From contig JBOZIK010000001.1 of the NCBI GenBank assembly GCA_051453625.1, positions 110,320,121-110,384,120 of the forward strand: DNA of 64,000 nucleotides, read 5' to 3'. The DNA comes from Welwitschia mirabilis (taxonomy: Eukaryota > Gnetophyta > Gnetopsida > Welwitschiales). The position numbers and the translations under genes are program-made. This document shows positions 11,530 to 23,530 of this stretch, piece by piece. Below the pieces are notes generated by a model. The model was not told the DNA's origin. It worked only from the letters and a program-made list of their open reading frames with translations, and did not search any database. The first letter of the stretch is position 1; every line of letters starts with the position of its first letter.

Positions 11530-12835
11530 CCATATGCATAGAGATAGACAGGATGAGGCTAAGGCCAAGGTAGTAGAACAGGAGGTTAATCCTATAGTTG
11601 AGCTTGATATAGAGCATGTAAAGCCTCACATCTGCCACCTTAGTATAAATGTTCTATGACCATACAGACAGCTAGTCTCCATGTTGAGTGATACTTTAGA
11701 GATTTCATGAGTTGTATTAAGCTAGAGGTGAATTAAAAACTTATAGATTTATAACTTAAATAGATTACAGATGCACATAAATCGTATTACATTTCAGAGA
11801 TGAGGAAATTCTATGACCAGACCCTATGCATATTGAGAGATAACCTAATACTCGTGATCAATAGGATATGATTATCACATATATCTGGTACCATGAGATA
11901 GTAATTCTTCCATCCCATATTGTAGTTATCATAGATATTAATGGGCTTAGAAGAATGTATATATATTTAGCTACTGGGATAGAGGAGCATTGAGCATATG
12001 ACAACATTTGGGATATATCAGTTGATCTCACTACTGATCAATAGGGGGTACTTATTACTCAACTGACTTTTACATATACGTTTTTTCATGGAGGGCTGAC
12101 CTATAACATCATCCAATATTTTGATGAAATTCATACTGTATCGATAGATATTAACAGCATTTAGATAGGGAAAGCAGATGGATCTTCCTACTTTTATCTC
12201 AAGGAGACTTAGATCTATAATTGAGGCATGATAGCTTCATATACTTAGTTACCCATGCCTCCTCTTAGCACTCTTTAGATGATTTGAGATAGTAGATTCC
12301 ATGGGCGAGTAGTGCTTATTACACATACAGACTTCATCTTACTATCTGCAAGACATGGATATATAGGTTTTATAAAAGGCAAAAAGACCTCAGGTACAGA
12401 AACCTACAGTTGAAGCTTCATTTGAGTAGATTCAGGCCCTCCTGACTAAGATCACTGAGATAATTAGAGGTTTTATTGATAGAGGTATCTAGTCACTTAA
12501 TCAAAGGATTTAAGCTCTTGATTAGAGGATACATGTACTTGATCAGAGAACATAGGTACTTGATTAGAGACAGTAGATATTTAAGCAAAGGGTCTTATTT
12601 ATTGAGAGGAGAGTCTATCACTCTGAGGATTAGATTGTTGATATGTGTCAACCTGTTATTTTCATTTAGTAGAGTATGATAGTGGATATTTCTGAGGTAG
12701 TAGGTATCTAGGGCGATGAGACAGTCAGATCGATCTTCACATCTTTAGACCTCCATTTCCTCATAGATCCTAATCATCCTCCTTTTTCTCCCTTTACTCC
12801 TAGCCAGCTACTGAACTAGAGTTTATCATGCATCA
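11530..12835 (+). pseudogene. Ath-1 post-pol ORF (env-like position), decayed
   Basis: This matches the better-kept copy in Ath-3 (26945-28100). The N-terminal half has the 'FYD' segment and a following 'SHI' region (about 11800-11960). The C-terminal part (about 12450-12640) reads, through stops, as repeated L-(N/D)-Q-R-(I/T) units about seven residues apart (near 'SLNQRI', 'ALDQRI', 'VLDQRT'), a probable coiled coil. Its position after integrase is that of the so-called env-like ORF of Athila elements. I see no signal peptide or membrane segment, so an envelope role is not supported by the sequence. It is broken by many stops. Confidence 0.6.
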
Positions 12836-13374
12836 ATGAAGGGATTGATTTTATGTTATTATTTTGTATCTTTCCTTCTATGCACTTTTGTACTAAAAAC
12901 TCTTTGATTTTATAGATACATTATTTTTCCAGCATGATGTCCTAATTTTTACTTGATTTTTCTTGAGAATCTTTTATATTTACATGTTATGATGAGGGTT
13001 AATTTTACTTGAGCAATCTTTGTATTTTATTGCTATTTAATTCAATGGAGGGTTATTTTATTATATTTTTTAATTATCTATAAAAATAAAAATTCTATCA
13101 CAAGTTCTTAATTTTAAAAACCTTTTTTGAGATTATGATCCCCTACATCATTCAGATGATTATTTGCATAACTAACTGGCTTAGTTTCTAGTAGGTAAAA
13201 TTTTTAGTTTTTCTGATTTCTTAAAATCTAGCATGTATCTCTATGAATTCTAAAAATCTTTTTGAGATGATTTCTTTAAGTATCTTTAGTTGTTTTATTA
13301 TTTAATAAGTTAGCCTATAAACATGGTTTACTGCTTGGTTTTATTAGGGACTGACAAGATTAAGTGAAGAGGTA
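12836..13374 (+). other. Ath-1 3' untranslated stretch with polypurine tract
   Basis: AT-rich, without an ORF. Just before the LTR is GACTGACAAGATTAAGTGAA followed by GAGGTA, matching GACTGATAAGATTAAGTAGG before the LTR at 29112. This purine-rich tract is the expected plus-strand priming site. Confidence 0.65.
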
Positions 13375-14476
13375 TGTTATGCTACCAAGTAATACATATG
13401 TGATAGGTTATCTTAAATGGTTTTGCAAGTTAATAGATAAGTAAATGCTTGATTTTCATGATAACAAAGAGATAAGATAAAAGAGATGAAAACATGCAAT
13501 CTCCATAATGATTTAAAGCATTTTGATAAATTCTCAATATTTTGTATTTTTGATAACTTCTTGTAAAACATTAAGGCTGATGCACTGATGGAAGATTTGT
13601 AAAAAGACATCACTCACCTCATTGTCTAGATGACTGTATTGATCAAATAGTAATTCATGCTAATAAGGATGCTAACTATAATAAATCTAATAGCTAATGA
13701 AGATTATTTATGAAGTGGCATCATTTCCTTTATCATCTAGACAACCAGTTGGACAACACTATTGTAACATCTACATTAAACACTTATGTAATTTCTATTA
13801 ACTATCTACTTTTTTCTTTTACTGTGGCCATTATGGTTTTACCTATGCCCATCTATTTGTCTTGTTATGTTCTTACGTGTCAATAAATATTGGTCTCACC
13901 CTCAACTCTTTCTTGTCTTTATTTGCATCTAAAATTCTTGTGACATGAGATTTAAGGGGTATAAATCCATCCTTGTAGTTATAGAGAGATGTTTTTCTTG
14001 GTTTTGAGTAGTGTTTCCTCTGTCAAGATGTAGTTACTTTATAATATGGATATGGTTCTAATACAAAACCACTTTTTTTTCCTGATTTCAATACATGTTT
14101 ATTTCTCAACCTCATAGATTATTTTGCTACTAATTTGGTGATAGCTTCTTGAGTGATATAGGTTATGAGAGTAATCTTTATTAAGGTTGTGCATGGTTAG
14201 TTTAAGTTAGATGCATTGTTATTTCCTTTTCTTAGATTATCTTTATATGAATGTGTTTCATTTTACTTTGATACATTTCATGTTATTTCTATAGTTAGAG
14301 TAAAAGTGCTTTTTCTTTAGGGAATCAAATCTCTTATTTCTAACTTGTCCTTTGATGGATTATGACATTTAGATCAATCTCATCTATATTATTGTATTAT
14401 GTTTATTCAAATATTTATGATTAATATAACTTAACTTAACTAAGGATGTAATATTGTATAAATACACATTGAAATA
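13375..14476 (+). repeat. Ath-1 3' LTR
   Basis: It begins TGTTATGCTACC (family TGTTGCAATGC) and ends AATACACATTGAAATA (family ACACTGCAACA). It aligns with the 5' LTR at 1546-2714 but lacks its 70-bp duplication and is shorter. ACCAT follows directly. Confidence 0.85.
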
Positions 14477-14797
14477 ACCATTTTTAATAAAGTTTTTCTA
14501 GCTCAATCTATTAATAATAACTTAGTTTTACAAAAATTTTCAAAGTTTAAAGGTTTGGCGATAGTAACTGTTAGTGTCACTTTAGAAGAAAACAGAAGGA
14601 TTAAGAAATCTTTCATTGATATTCAAGCTAGTATCAACATTATAACCTTACATATTTGTTAAAGACTTTGGTTTAAAGATAGAATAGAGCCTACATGAAT
14701 TTTTTTAGAATTGACTGATACCTATGTTAAGAAATCTTTAAGTATGATTAAGGATTTTGTTATTCAAATTAAAAAAACTTTCTACCCCATTGATGTT
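14477..14797 (+). pseudogene. Ath-2 protease, first part (resumes after Ath-1)
   Basis: After the target duplication the sequence follows Ath-1's own protease (5660-5960) base for base with scattered changes. The active site reads FIDIQASINI near 14613-14640, so the catalytic Asp is kept while the Gly is changed. The reading stops inside 'CCATTGATGTTT' (14787-14798), where a LINE is inserted; the rest is at 20039. Confidence 0.82.
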
Positions 14798-15639
14798 TTT
14801 TTAAAATGAAATTAGAGTTTTATCCATTACTGGAGGAAAGATAAAGAATAACTCTTACAGAAAACAAAAATCGAGGCCTCTTCTGGTTCCTAGTAGACAT
14901 CTAAAATAGGAAAGGAATTTAAAACTATGCACAGACTGATTGGGGAGAATTCATTACCCAGGCTGATAAATTGATGTACTATGTGCATTCTCATGGAAAT
15001 AGGGGATGAAAAACATTGAGAATAGGGTGTTAAGTTGTAAGACATCAAACCCTTAAGTAGTAAGGTTGAAAGAAATAAAAATAAAATCACTACATCATGT
15101 GGCTTACAAGTTAACCTTCCTTCTAATTTTAAGATCTCTGTTAGTTCCCTTGATTTGAAGAAGGATGAGAGTGGGGGAATTATCAAATGCAAAATGCCTT
15201 CTAATCACTTAGAGCTCTAGTTCATAGGTACTATAATGTACACTCAATCTCTTATTTTACAGAGTTATCTATAGACTCAATAGAGCTAAAGCTATTCATT
15301 GGCTTATTTATAGGAAATAAGAATACTTGTAAGAATTATCTTATTATAAATTAGGGGGAGATGTTTATGATTTGATATTACTTTTAACTCTTGTAAGTGT
15401 CTTTCATCATTTAAATGTCTAAATGGTTAATCTTTAGATGATTTCAATCTTATTAACTCTTTGTTGAAACCTAAAATCTATTTATCTAAAAATCTTCTCA
15501 TTTCTTCCTTACCATATATGGTAGATATAGGAAGTGATCAGAGATATGGTGATATTACTTTGAGCAGATCTAGTTTTAAATCTATATTTTAGACACTACA
15601 ACAGGCTTATCTAGAAAGCTAAATGGGATTAAAAGAGCA

Positions 15640-18600
15640 CCAAAATTAGGGCAAATCAAAGTAGATCATAGCAAGGAGGACATTTTAAAAAAACATGATC
15701 TCTAGCCTCATCAGCCAGATTGTAAAGACTGCATGTGGGATCAATCTGGAGTCCAAATTTAAGCATTCTTATATTGGTATTTAATCTATTGTAGCACACT
15801 AGCCATGAAATACAAGAGTTCTTTAGTAAGGCACATCTATTTTAAGAAAGTAAAAACCACTTAGCTTTAAATGTGTGTCCACTCAACTAAGAATAAGTGG
15901 AGGAGGTGAATAAAGGTATTTCATATGCCTTCCATACTAAAACATGACTTGTAAGATCTCTGCACAATTCTTCTTGGCTTCTAAGCTTCAAAAATTTTTT
16001 AATAATCTAAGATATACTTTGTTTCTCCTAATAGTATTGAATATTTATGAATTTAAAATAGTATTCATAACATCATTTGATCCACATACTATCTTTTTTG
16101 AGAGCCAAATCCCATAGCTATGTTAAAATCACGGCTTTGTTCATCAAGATAGAATTAGTCAGGCCTAATCCACCCATAATTTTTCACTTTACTAGGGTGT
16201 GCTAGGCTATAAGGGCCTTTTTTAATTATGTAAATAACATTTTTCATAGGATCATTCTACAAGATAATCGATTTTAGTAATTTTTATCTTGGGGAGAAGA
16301 AAAATACTACACTAGAAAGAGCTCAGACTTTGAAGTGCTACTTTGATGAGAATGAGTCTTCCTATGTATGATAGGAACTCTGTAGTCTATAACCTTATTC
16401 TCTCTATTATCTTTAGGATTATAAGAAGGCAATATAGAAAGGATAACTTCTTGAAATTAAGAAGAACTTCAAGGTATCTGATAGGAAGGGCATCTTCTGT
16501 GAAACCCAGGTCATGGAGATAGCATTATTTTTGGTCATGTGAAATGCCTCCAAAGAAGGCTCGACTCTTAGATAGATTAACTTTAAGGCCTAAAACATCT
16601 AAAAAGTACTTCAAATTTGACTTTAAAGATTTGATAGAGGTATATTCTCCTTTGCAAAATAATAATAGATCATCTACATAGTACAAATAGGTAATTTTTA
16701 ATCTATTACATTCCTAGCCATTTACTAAGACCTCTGTACAAGTACTTCATAACTAGGGAGAAGAGATAAGAAGATAAAGGATCTCCTTGTCTGAGCCTTC
16801 TTTTTCTTGGAAAGTAACCTGAAAGTTCACCATTCACCAAAATTAAGTAGAAAGGGGTGGTGATGCATGCTAAAATCTAATTGACAATTCTGAAATGGAA
16901 TCCAAAATCTACTAATAGTTTCTTAAGGAAAGGTTATGATACTAAGTCATAGACTTTATCTAGGTCCATCTTAAGAGCACAACTTGGGCTTACTTGCTTT
17001 TTACCACAGTGTTGAATAAGCTCTTAAGCTAGAAGAATATTGTGAATGATACTTGTTTAAGGGATTAGAGCATCCTAGTTATTCCCCACTAATGACACAA
17101 TAATGCCTGTAATTCTATGAGATATAATGTTTGCTATGGCTTTATAAATCACATTATAAAATGGTATCGGCCTGTAATCTAAAGCCATTTTTGGATAAGA
17201 AATTTTAGGAATCAAAAAAATGGCTATGGAATTGATGCTTTTTGGCATGTTATAGTTTGAGAAGAAGTTTTTTATAGCCTTAAAAACTTCTTCACTGATG
17301 ATATTTCAAGTGGACTTGAAGAATTTAGCTAACCATCCATTAGGACTAGGGGCTCTATCATTATCAATTAGAAAAAGGCACTATTAATTTCTTCAAAAGA
17401 TATAGATCTGCATAACTTAATGCATTGATCCTCATTTAATTTTAGACCAGTGTTCAGAATGAAGTGATCTAGTTCACATACATTCACCTCTGCTCCTAAT
17501 AGATTTTGAAAGAAGGATATTATATCTTACTTTACAAAGTCTGGTTGATTATAAAACTGACCATTTCCATCATGAATGATTGTAATAAAAGAAGAGTGCT
17601 TCCTTTGTTTAATATAGGCATGGAAATAGGCTAAGTTTACATTGCTTTCATATGCCCACTTTATATTAGCTCTTAGCTTATTAAAAAGGAATTCTTGGGT
17701 AAGCATATTTTTATACTATAAAGTAGAGATTCTTTCTTTCTCTATTAGATAAATGTCTTTAGGGAAATATTCTAGTTGTCATTGAAGAATTAGTGATCTC
17801 ATTTTTAGCATTCCTCACTCTTTGATACAAATCTCTAATAGTGTAACTTAATTTTGTCTTAAGGTCCTTCTTGATATGCTTCAATTTTTTATTAATGTTA
17901 GCCAAGAAAGTGCAAACAGAATGTGAAGACCACTTTTTTGGATGGTACTAATAAAGTCTTCATTTTCACATCAAATATTATAAAATCTAAATGGTGGATA
18001 AGTCCTAGAGCCTTCATCACAATATAATAAAACAAAGGAGTGGTCACACAAACTTGGAAATAAGAAATCTACATATAATAAGTGTAGGCATCAATCCATT
18101 TATCATTGATTAAGGCTCTATTCAATTTTCATTGAATCCTATCTTTCTTTTAATGCTTGTCACACCAAGTGAAGAAGCATTCTACACTCTTAAGATTAGT
18201 CAAAAAAAGTATTACAAAATATGTTTTGAAGCTCCTCAATGTCCCTATTATTCACTGGATTGTTATTATTTTTTTTAATGGATTAGTAATGTAACTGAAA
18301 TCATCTAAAAGAGCCTAGGGATATTAAGCTATTTGTATAATATTGATTAAGTCTCCCCATAGTAGTTACCTTTCTCTAACTATGTTAAAATCATACACAA
18401 AAAAAACCCAAAAAAAATTACTTCTATGCTTTATCTCACAATGAATAATTTGAACGGAGGAAAAGAGTATTGTAATATTCACTACTTTTAAATTCCACAA
18501 TATTAAAATTCTTCCATTAAAGATGAGATGAAATTGTGAAAATACCTCTAGGTGGACTTAGGCATATAATTCCTTACAATCATATCTACTCTCCCTAACT

Positions 18601-18730
18601 ATACTTTGGTTTCTATCACTACAAAAATGCAAATTATTAGCTCAGAAATCATATGTTTGATTTCCAGCTATTTACTAGGGCCATTTAGATTACTTATATT
18701 CTAGCTATTAATATACATTCTTCATGTTTA
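15640..18730 (-). pseudogene. LINE ORF2: endonuclease, reverse transcriptase, zf-RVT, decayed
   Basis: The N-terminal endonuclease (about 18730-18500) shows 'NGPSK.LEIKHMISE' followed by 'VVIETKV', as at the start of plant LINE endonucleases. RT (about 17230-16500) shows 'ALDYRPIPFYNVIYKAIANI', 'CALKMDLDKVYD', 'VNGELSGYF', 'RLRQGDPLSSYLFSLVM' and the catalytic LYYVDDLLLFCKG (YVDD at 16669-16680). The C-terminal zinc-binding part (about 15770-15640) shows 'CSLYNLADEARDHVFLKCPP', where the family has C-x2-C...H...C. ORF2 performs target-primed reverse transcription in the nucleus. Several stops and frame changes leave it inactive. Confidence 0.88.
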
Positions 18731-18799
18731 TTATTCATAAACCCTTTGCCTCTTCTACTTTGTAGCTTTATTTAGATCAATAAGTTCCTTTTTTTAGAG

Positions 18800-19914
18800 A
18801 TAGATGATTTATGAAAAGGGAAAATATCCTCTAGAGTCTACTCAGTGCTTAATACATTAAAGGGATTTTGATCTATAATAGGGGTTAGAATATGAAAATC
18901 AGTTATCTTATTATGGACCTAAAACTTTAAGGTTTTTTGGGGGTTAAAGGATGCGCTAATAGCATGCTCCATTGAATTCATTAGGTGTGTGTTGGCAATA
19001 GAAGCATTGGACTATAGTAACTCTAAGGCTAGAGGACTAGAGTTCTTATCTTATGAAAGTCTAATATCCTATAATTTGTCTTCATATTAAGTGGTCCTTT
19101 AACTGCTTGAAGTCTTCTGCTTGGGATCTTACATTGGGTACTTGCTACTACCATCCTATATAGGTTTCCAAATGGAGGCTGGTCTTCTTTTGTAATGTTC
19201 AAATTTGTGTCTAAAGTAAATACAGCAGGTAGATTTGGCTAGTATCCAGTTATATTCAATTCTTTATTTCATCAACTCTCCTTTGGGTTCTTTTAGGATA
19301 ATGAATGAAGGCAACTCATATTTAGGGAGATCTTTATACAAAAACTTACAAAGTTCAGTCTCCCTTTCTTTGCTATTATGTTATCAGTGTAGATGGGCTT
19401 GCCAATGATACTAGCAATTTTGGATAAGATCTTTGTAGACCAGAGGTATAGGTTAAGGTAACAAACTTACACCCATACTAAAATATTTGTAATTTTGTTC
19501 ATTCTGATTATTTTCTTAGGAATTCACGGATTTAGAATTAATGGTCTATTATTAAATAGTTAGGGGCCCTTTTCCAACACATTCTACATCACTTCAGGAA
19601 TTTAAAATTTAAAGGCACAAACTTCTCTTTCAATTTAAGACACTAAAACTAGTATTTCATTCCTCCATTAATTATGAACATATTTTTGAACCTTGAAAAT
19701 ATGGGATTTCAGATCATAGATGAAACTAGTAAGCAAGTTCTCCCATTTCAAAACCCCAGTATTCCATCCTTGTTCATTGATATCAATTTCTATCATAGAA
19801 AATTACTGAGGATAGAACTTAATCTTTGTTTCTATTTCTTGTGATAATGTTTGCCCATAACTCTACTTGATTCTCATCTTTTAGAGAAGAACGACTATTA
19901 TCGCTTGTATCCAT
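18800..19914 (-). pseudogene. LINE ORF1 with DUF4283-like domain and zinc knuckle, decayed
   Basis: Start chosen at the ATG whose first base is 19914 (MDTSDNSRSSLKDENQ), close to the LINE 5' end. The best-kept block is 'YLWSTKILSKIASIIGKPIY' followed by 'TDNIIAKK' (about 19460-19375), the signature stretch of DUF4283 ORF1 proteins. A decayed knuckle 'CCIYFRHKFEHY' follows at about 19230-19190, where the family has C-x2-C-x4-H-x4-C. ORF1 binds the LINE RNA. Stops interrupt it, and the 3' boundary is uncertain. Confidence 0.75.
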
Positions 19915-20038
19915 CTGAGTAGAAAAGCCCTAGGGTTTGAAGGGCATAGATGTGATAGTGTAGCACAAAGAAGTATAAGGCCATTCATGCCTAGCACAGC
20001 GGAAGCATTGAACTTCCCTTTCTCATACTTGTTATCCT

Positions 20039-20445
20039 CCATTGATGTTTATATTATAGAAGTTAAACATAACAGTGGTTATTCTTTATTTTTAAATAAA
20101 GTGTTTTATGCAACAATCCATTGTATTATAGATACAAGAAACAGTTTGATGGAGCACCATTTAGGAAATAAGAAGTTTTCAATAAGAGTGTTTGATATGG
20201 CTAAAAAGGATTTAGCAAATGCTTTGAGTGAAGAAGAAGAAATAAAGCCAACTTTATTTTTACAGCACCATCTACTTAAGAAGAGATGGTTAATTCTTTC
20301 CAAATCAACTTTGTTTGATAATAAATTAGAAGTAAAAAACTTGAATGTTGTTGATGAAGATCAACTTAATTTTGATCATCTAGAAACTAATTATTTTAAT
20401 CTAGAGAATAGAAAAATTAAGTACATTAACTATGTAGAAGTATGA
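20039..20445 (+). pseudogene. Ath-2 protease, second part
   Basis: The LINE's right target copy CCATTGATGTTT leads straight into the missing half of the protease: 'YIIEVKHNSGYSLFLNKVFY' and a long open stretch up to a stop at 20443. An apparent ATG at 19987 lies in LINE sequence and is not a real start. The tail after the protease ('DQLNFDHLETNYFNLENRKI') is the PR-RT spacer, also present at 21715. Confidence 0.82.
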
Positions 20446-21614
20446 AATCTGAGAAGAACTAAGATTTTATTTTTTAAGGGTGATCATCCACTACTAATAT
20501 CTAGACAATAGTCTAAGATAATAGAGTATTTTCTTGACAGTTTGATAGAAAATAAAAACCTAAATTTAAATGTAAATCTAAAACCCTTATCTAATGGACT
20601 ATAATACATTTTTCTAAATAATTATCTAAAGAAATCTTTAATAATTAGCAAAAATCTTTTTCCTCAATAAGAATCAAGACTAATCTCTCTTCTATAATCT
20701 AGGGTAAATGCATTTACTTAGTTTCATAATGATCTGACAGCCATTCCTATCGTAATTATCTAACATAAAATATACCTTTAAGAAAATGTAAAACCTATTA
20801 GGCAAGCCTAACATAGACTTAGTTAAGCCATTAATCAATTTATTAAAGATGAAATCATAAAATTAATGGATGCTAGAATCATTTATGCTATAGCTGATAG
20901 TGAGTAAATTAGCCCTTTGATGGTAGTGCCTAAGAAAGATGGAAAATAAATGATGTGCATAGACTTTAGAAAACTAAATAAAGTAATCAAAAATGATCAC
21001 CGCCCTTTGCCTTTTCTTGATTAGATACTTAATAGGATTTAAGGATATGCATTTTATTATTTTCGTGATGGATATAATGGTTACAACTAGGTTTGTATTA
21101 CTAATAAGGACCAAGCTAAAATTGCTTTCACTTTATCTTTTGATACTTTTACTTTTTGACACATGATGTTTGGACTTTGTAATGCTCCTAGTACTTTTTG
21201 GTATGCTATAATGGATTTTTTATTTTTTTGATATGCTAGAGGATTCAATTAAAATTTCTATGGATGACTTCTCTATTTATGCTAAAACTTTTGAACAAAT
21301 TTTATAATGATTAGAGAAAGTCCTTGATTGTTGCATTTCTAGTGGCCTACATTTGAGTTAGAAAAGAGTGCATTTTTAGTTAAAAGTAGAATTTTTTTAG
21401 TTCATCATATTTCGAAATAGGGGATTAGGATGGATTTTGAAAACCTGAATATTATTCAAACCTAAATCCTCCTATAAATGTAAAATAGGTTAGATATTTT
21501 TTTAGTCATTATGCTTTTTATCATTGGTTTATTCATGATTATGTAAATATTTATAAAACTCTTCACTCATTACTAGAAAAAGAAGCTAAATTTGAATGGA
21601 ATGAATCTTGTCAG
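20446..21614 (+). pseudogene. Ath-2 PR-RT spacer and reverse transcriptase, cut by gap
   Basis: RT from about 20700: 'MCIDFRKLNKVIKNDHRPLP' (20953-21012), 'YNGYN' region (about 21070-21100), 'CNAPSTFWYAIMDF', and SMDDFSIYAKTF at about 21261-21296 (both Asp present). The copy reaches the RT thumb/connection start and is then cut by the 100-N gap. Stops are common. Confidence 0.82.
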
Positions 21615-21714
21615 NNNNNNNNNNNNNNNNNNNNNNNNNNNNNNNNNNNNNNNNNNNNNNNNNNNNNNNNNNNNNNNNNNNNNNNNNNNNNNNNNNNNNN
21701 NNNNNNNNNNNNNN
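21615..21714. other. Scaffold gap (100 N, size probably arbitrary)
   Basis: Exactly 100 N. Sequence left of it is RT of one copy; sequence right of it is the PR-RT spacer of another, so the true missing length may be many kilobases. Confidence 0.97.
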
Positions 21715-22149
21715 GACTTTAATCATATGGAAAACATTTATTTCAATTTAGAGAGTAAAGAGATTGAGTTTATTAACTATATAGAAGTCCAAGATTTGAG
21801 CAGAACTAATATTTTATTTTTTGAGGATGATCATTTAGTACTGATGTCTAAATGATAGTCCAAGACGATAGTACAATTTTCTAAAAATTTAACATAAAAT
21901 AAAAATCTAAATTCAAATATAAATCTAAAACCCTTATCAAATGGATTAAAATGCATTTTTTTGAGTAATGACCTAAACAAACATTTGATAATTAATAAAA
22001 ACCTTTTCCTATAACAAGAATCAAGCCTAATATGTCTTCTTCAATCTAAGATAAATGCATTCGCTTAGTCCCATAATGATCTAATAGCCATTATTACCTT
22101 GATTATTCAATATAAAATCTACCTTAAACATAACATAAAACCTATTTAG

Positions 22150-23530
22150 TAAACCTAATGTAAATTTAATCAAGTCCTTGAGAAAGTTCATAAAGATAAA
22201 ATCATAAAATTAATGGATGCTAGAATCATTTATGCTATAGTTGATAGTTATTAGATAAGTCATTTAATTGTAGTATCTAAGAAAGATGGGAAATGAAGAA
22301 TGTGCATAGATTTCAAAAAATTAAATATAGTAATAAAAAAAGAACACTATGATTTGTCTTTTCTTGGCCATATATTTAATAGGATTTTAGGACATGCATT
22401 TTATTATTTTATTAATGCATATATTGATTATAACCAAGTTTTTATTACTAGTAATGATCAAGCAAAAACTACTTTTACTTTACCTTTTGGTACTTTTACT
22501 TTTTGACACATTCCTTTTAGACTTTGTAATGCTCTCGATACTTTTTAATGTGCTATGATGGGTATTTTTTAATATGTTAGATAATTTAATTGAAATTTTT
22601 ATTAATGACTTCTCTATTTATGTTGAAACTTTTGAACAAATTTAAAAACAATTGGAGAAATTCTTTGATTGTTGCATTTCTAGTGGCCTACATTTAAATT
22701 AGAAAAAGAGTTTAATTTTAATTAAAAGTGAAATTGTTTTAGATCATTATATTTCGAAAGAAAGGGTTAGGATGGACCCTTAAAAAGTTGGTATTATTTA
22801 AAACCTAAATCCCCCTTAAAATGTAAAATATATTAGATATTTTCTTAGTCATTGTGGTTTTTATAATTATTTTATTCATGATTATGCAAATATTCGTAAA
22901 CCCATTTACTCATTAGTAGAGAAAGAAGCTAAATTTGAATGGAATGAATCTTTTTATCTTGCTTTTGATAGGCTTAAACATAAACTTTCTTATGCTCCTA
23001 TTATAGTAGGACCTGATTGTGAAAATACTTTGAATTAATGTGTGGTGCGACTAATTTAGTTATGGGTAGGATACTTTATTAAAAATATGAAAATGATTTT
23101 AAAGTTATATCTTATCAAAGAAAATACCTATCTAGAACTCAAATGAATTATGCTGCTATAGAGAAAGAAATGTTAGCCATCATCTTTTGCCTTGATACAC
23201 TTAGAGTGCTGCTATTCTTTATCTCATAACTAAAAAAGATTCTAATGCTAGATTGATTATATGGATCCTCCTTATGAAGAGTTTGATTCAACTATCATAG
23301 ATAAAGCAAAGAAGCATAATTGTATTGTTGATCATTTATCTTATCTTTTTTCTCCTCCTAATGATTCTATTATTGATGATTCTTTTTTAGATGAGCAACT
23401 TTTTACTATATCTTCAACTCATTCTCCTTTTTGGTATATAGATATTGTTAATTATCTTATGCTTATGAAAACATCAAAACATTGGAGTTACAAAAATGTA
23501 AATCTTTTTTCCATAGAATAGGTAACTATG
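22150..23530 (+). pseudogene. Ath-3 reverse transcriptase, RNase H and linker, decayed
   Basis: An open stretch at 22300-22506 gives MCIDFKKLNIVIKKEHYDL, then 'YIDYNQVFITSNDQAKTTF' and 'LPFGTFTF', the core of Ty3/gypsy RT. The catalytic motif is FINDF (22596-22610), so the first Asp of the pair is lost. RNase H spans about 22960-23230. The linker 23261-23521 is open for 86 codons (MDPPYEEFDSTIIDKAKKHN..., with SIIDDSFLDEQLFTISS), the clearest Athila-type signature in the window. From 21715 to 22150 is the PR-RT spacer. Confidence 0.87.

Larger units (their letters stand above)
1546..14476 (+). mobile_element. Ath-1: complete Athila-like Ty3/gypsy retrotransposon, decayed
   Basis: Order seen on the plus strand: 5' LTR (1546-2714), degenerate PBS, leader with an N gap, gag (3953), protease, RT, RNase H, integrase, long non-coding stretch, post-pol ORF (11530-12835), purine-rich tract, 3' LTR (13375-14476). 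The domain order, the FMDD-type RT motif, the DDS-rich linker after RNase H and the extra ORF after integrase fit the Athila branch of plant Ty3/gypsy elements. It is flanked by a 5-bp target duplication and sits in the gag/PR boundary of Ath-2. All ORFs carry stops. The two LTRs differ at roughly one site in five where I compared them by eye, so the insertion is old. Confidence 0.88.
14798..20036 (-). mobile_element. Plant L1-type LINE (non-LTR retrotransposon), near full length
   Basis: Read on the minus strand, from right to left: 5' untranslated part, ORF1 (from 19914), ORF2 with endonuclease, RT and a C-terminal zinc-binding region, and a 3' end with an A tail (T run at 14796-14802 on the plus strand). 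CCATTGATGTTT occurs at both ends (14787-14798 and 20039-20050); including flanking bases, the duplication may reach about 16 bp with two mismatches. The length of 5.2 kb is close to that of a full plant LINE. It splits the Ath-2 protease. From 14803 to about 15600 only the non-coding 3' part and weak ORF2 tail are present. Confidence 0.9.

Noticed and set aside
19987-20445. A 152-codon frame that looks like a novel gene with its own start
   Set aside because: The first 17 codons lie in LINE sequence and the rest is the second half of the Ath-2 protease; it is a chance fusion at an insertion border.
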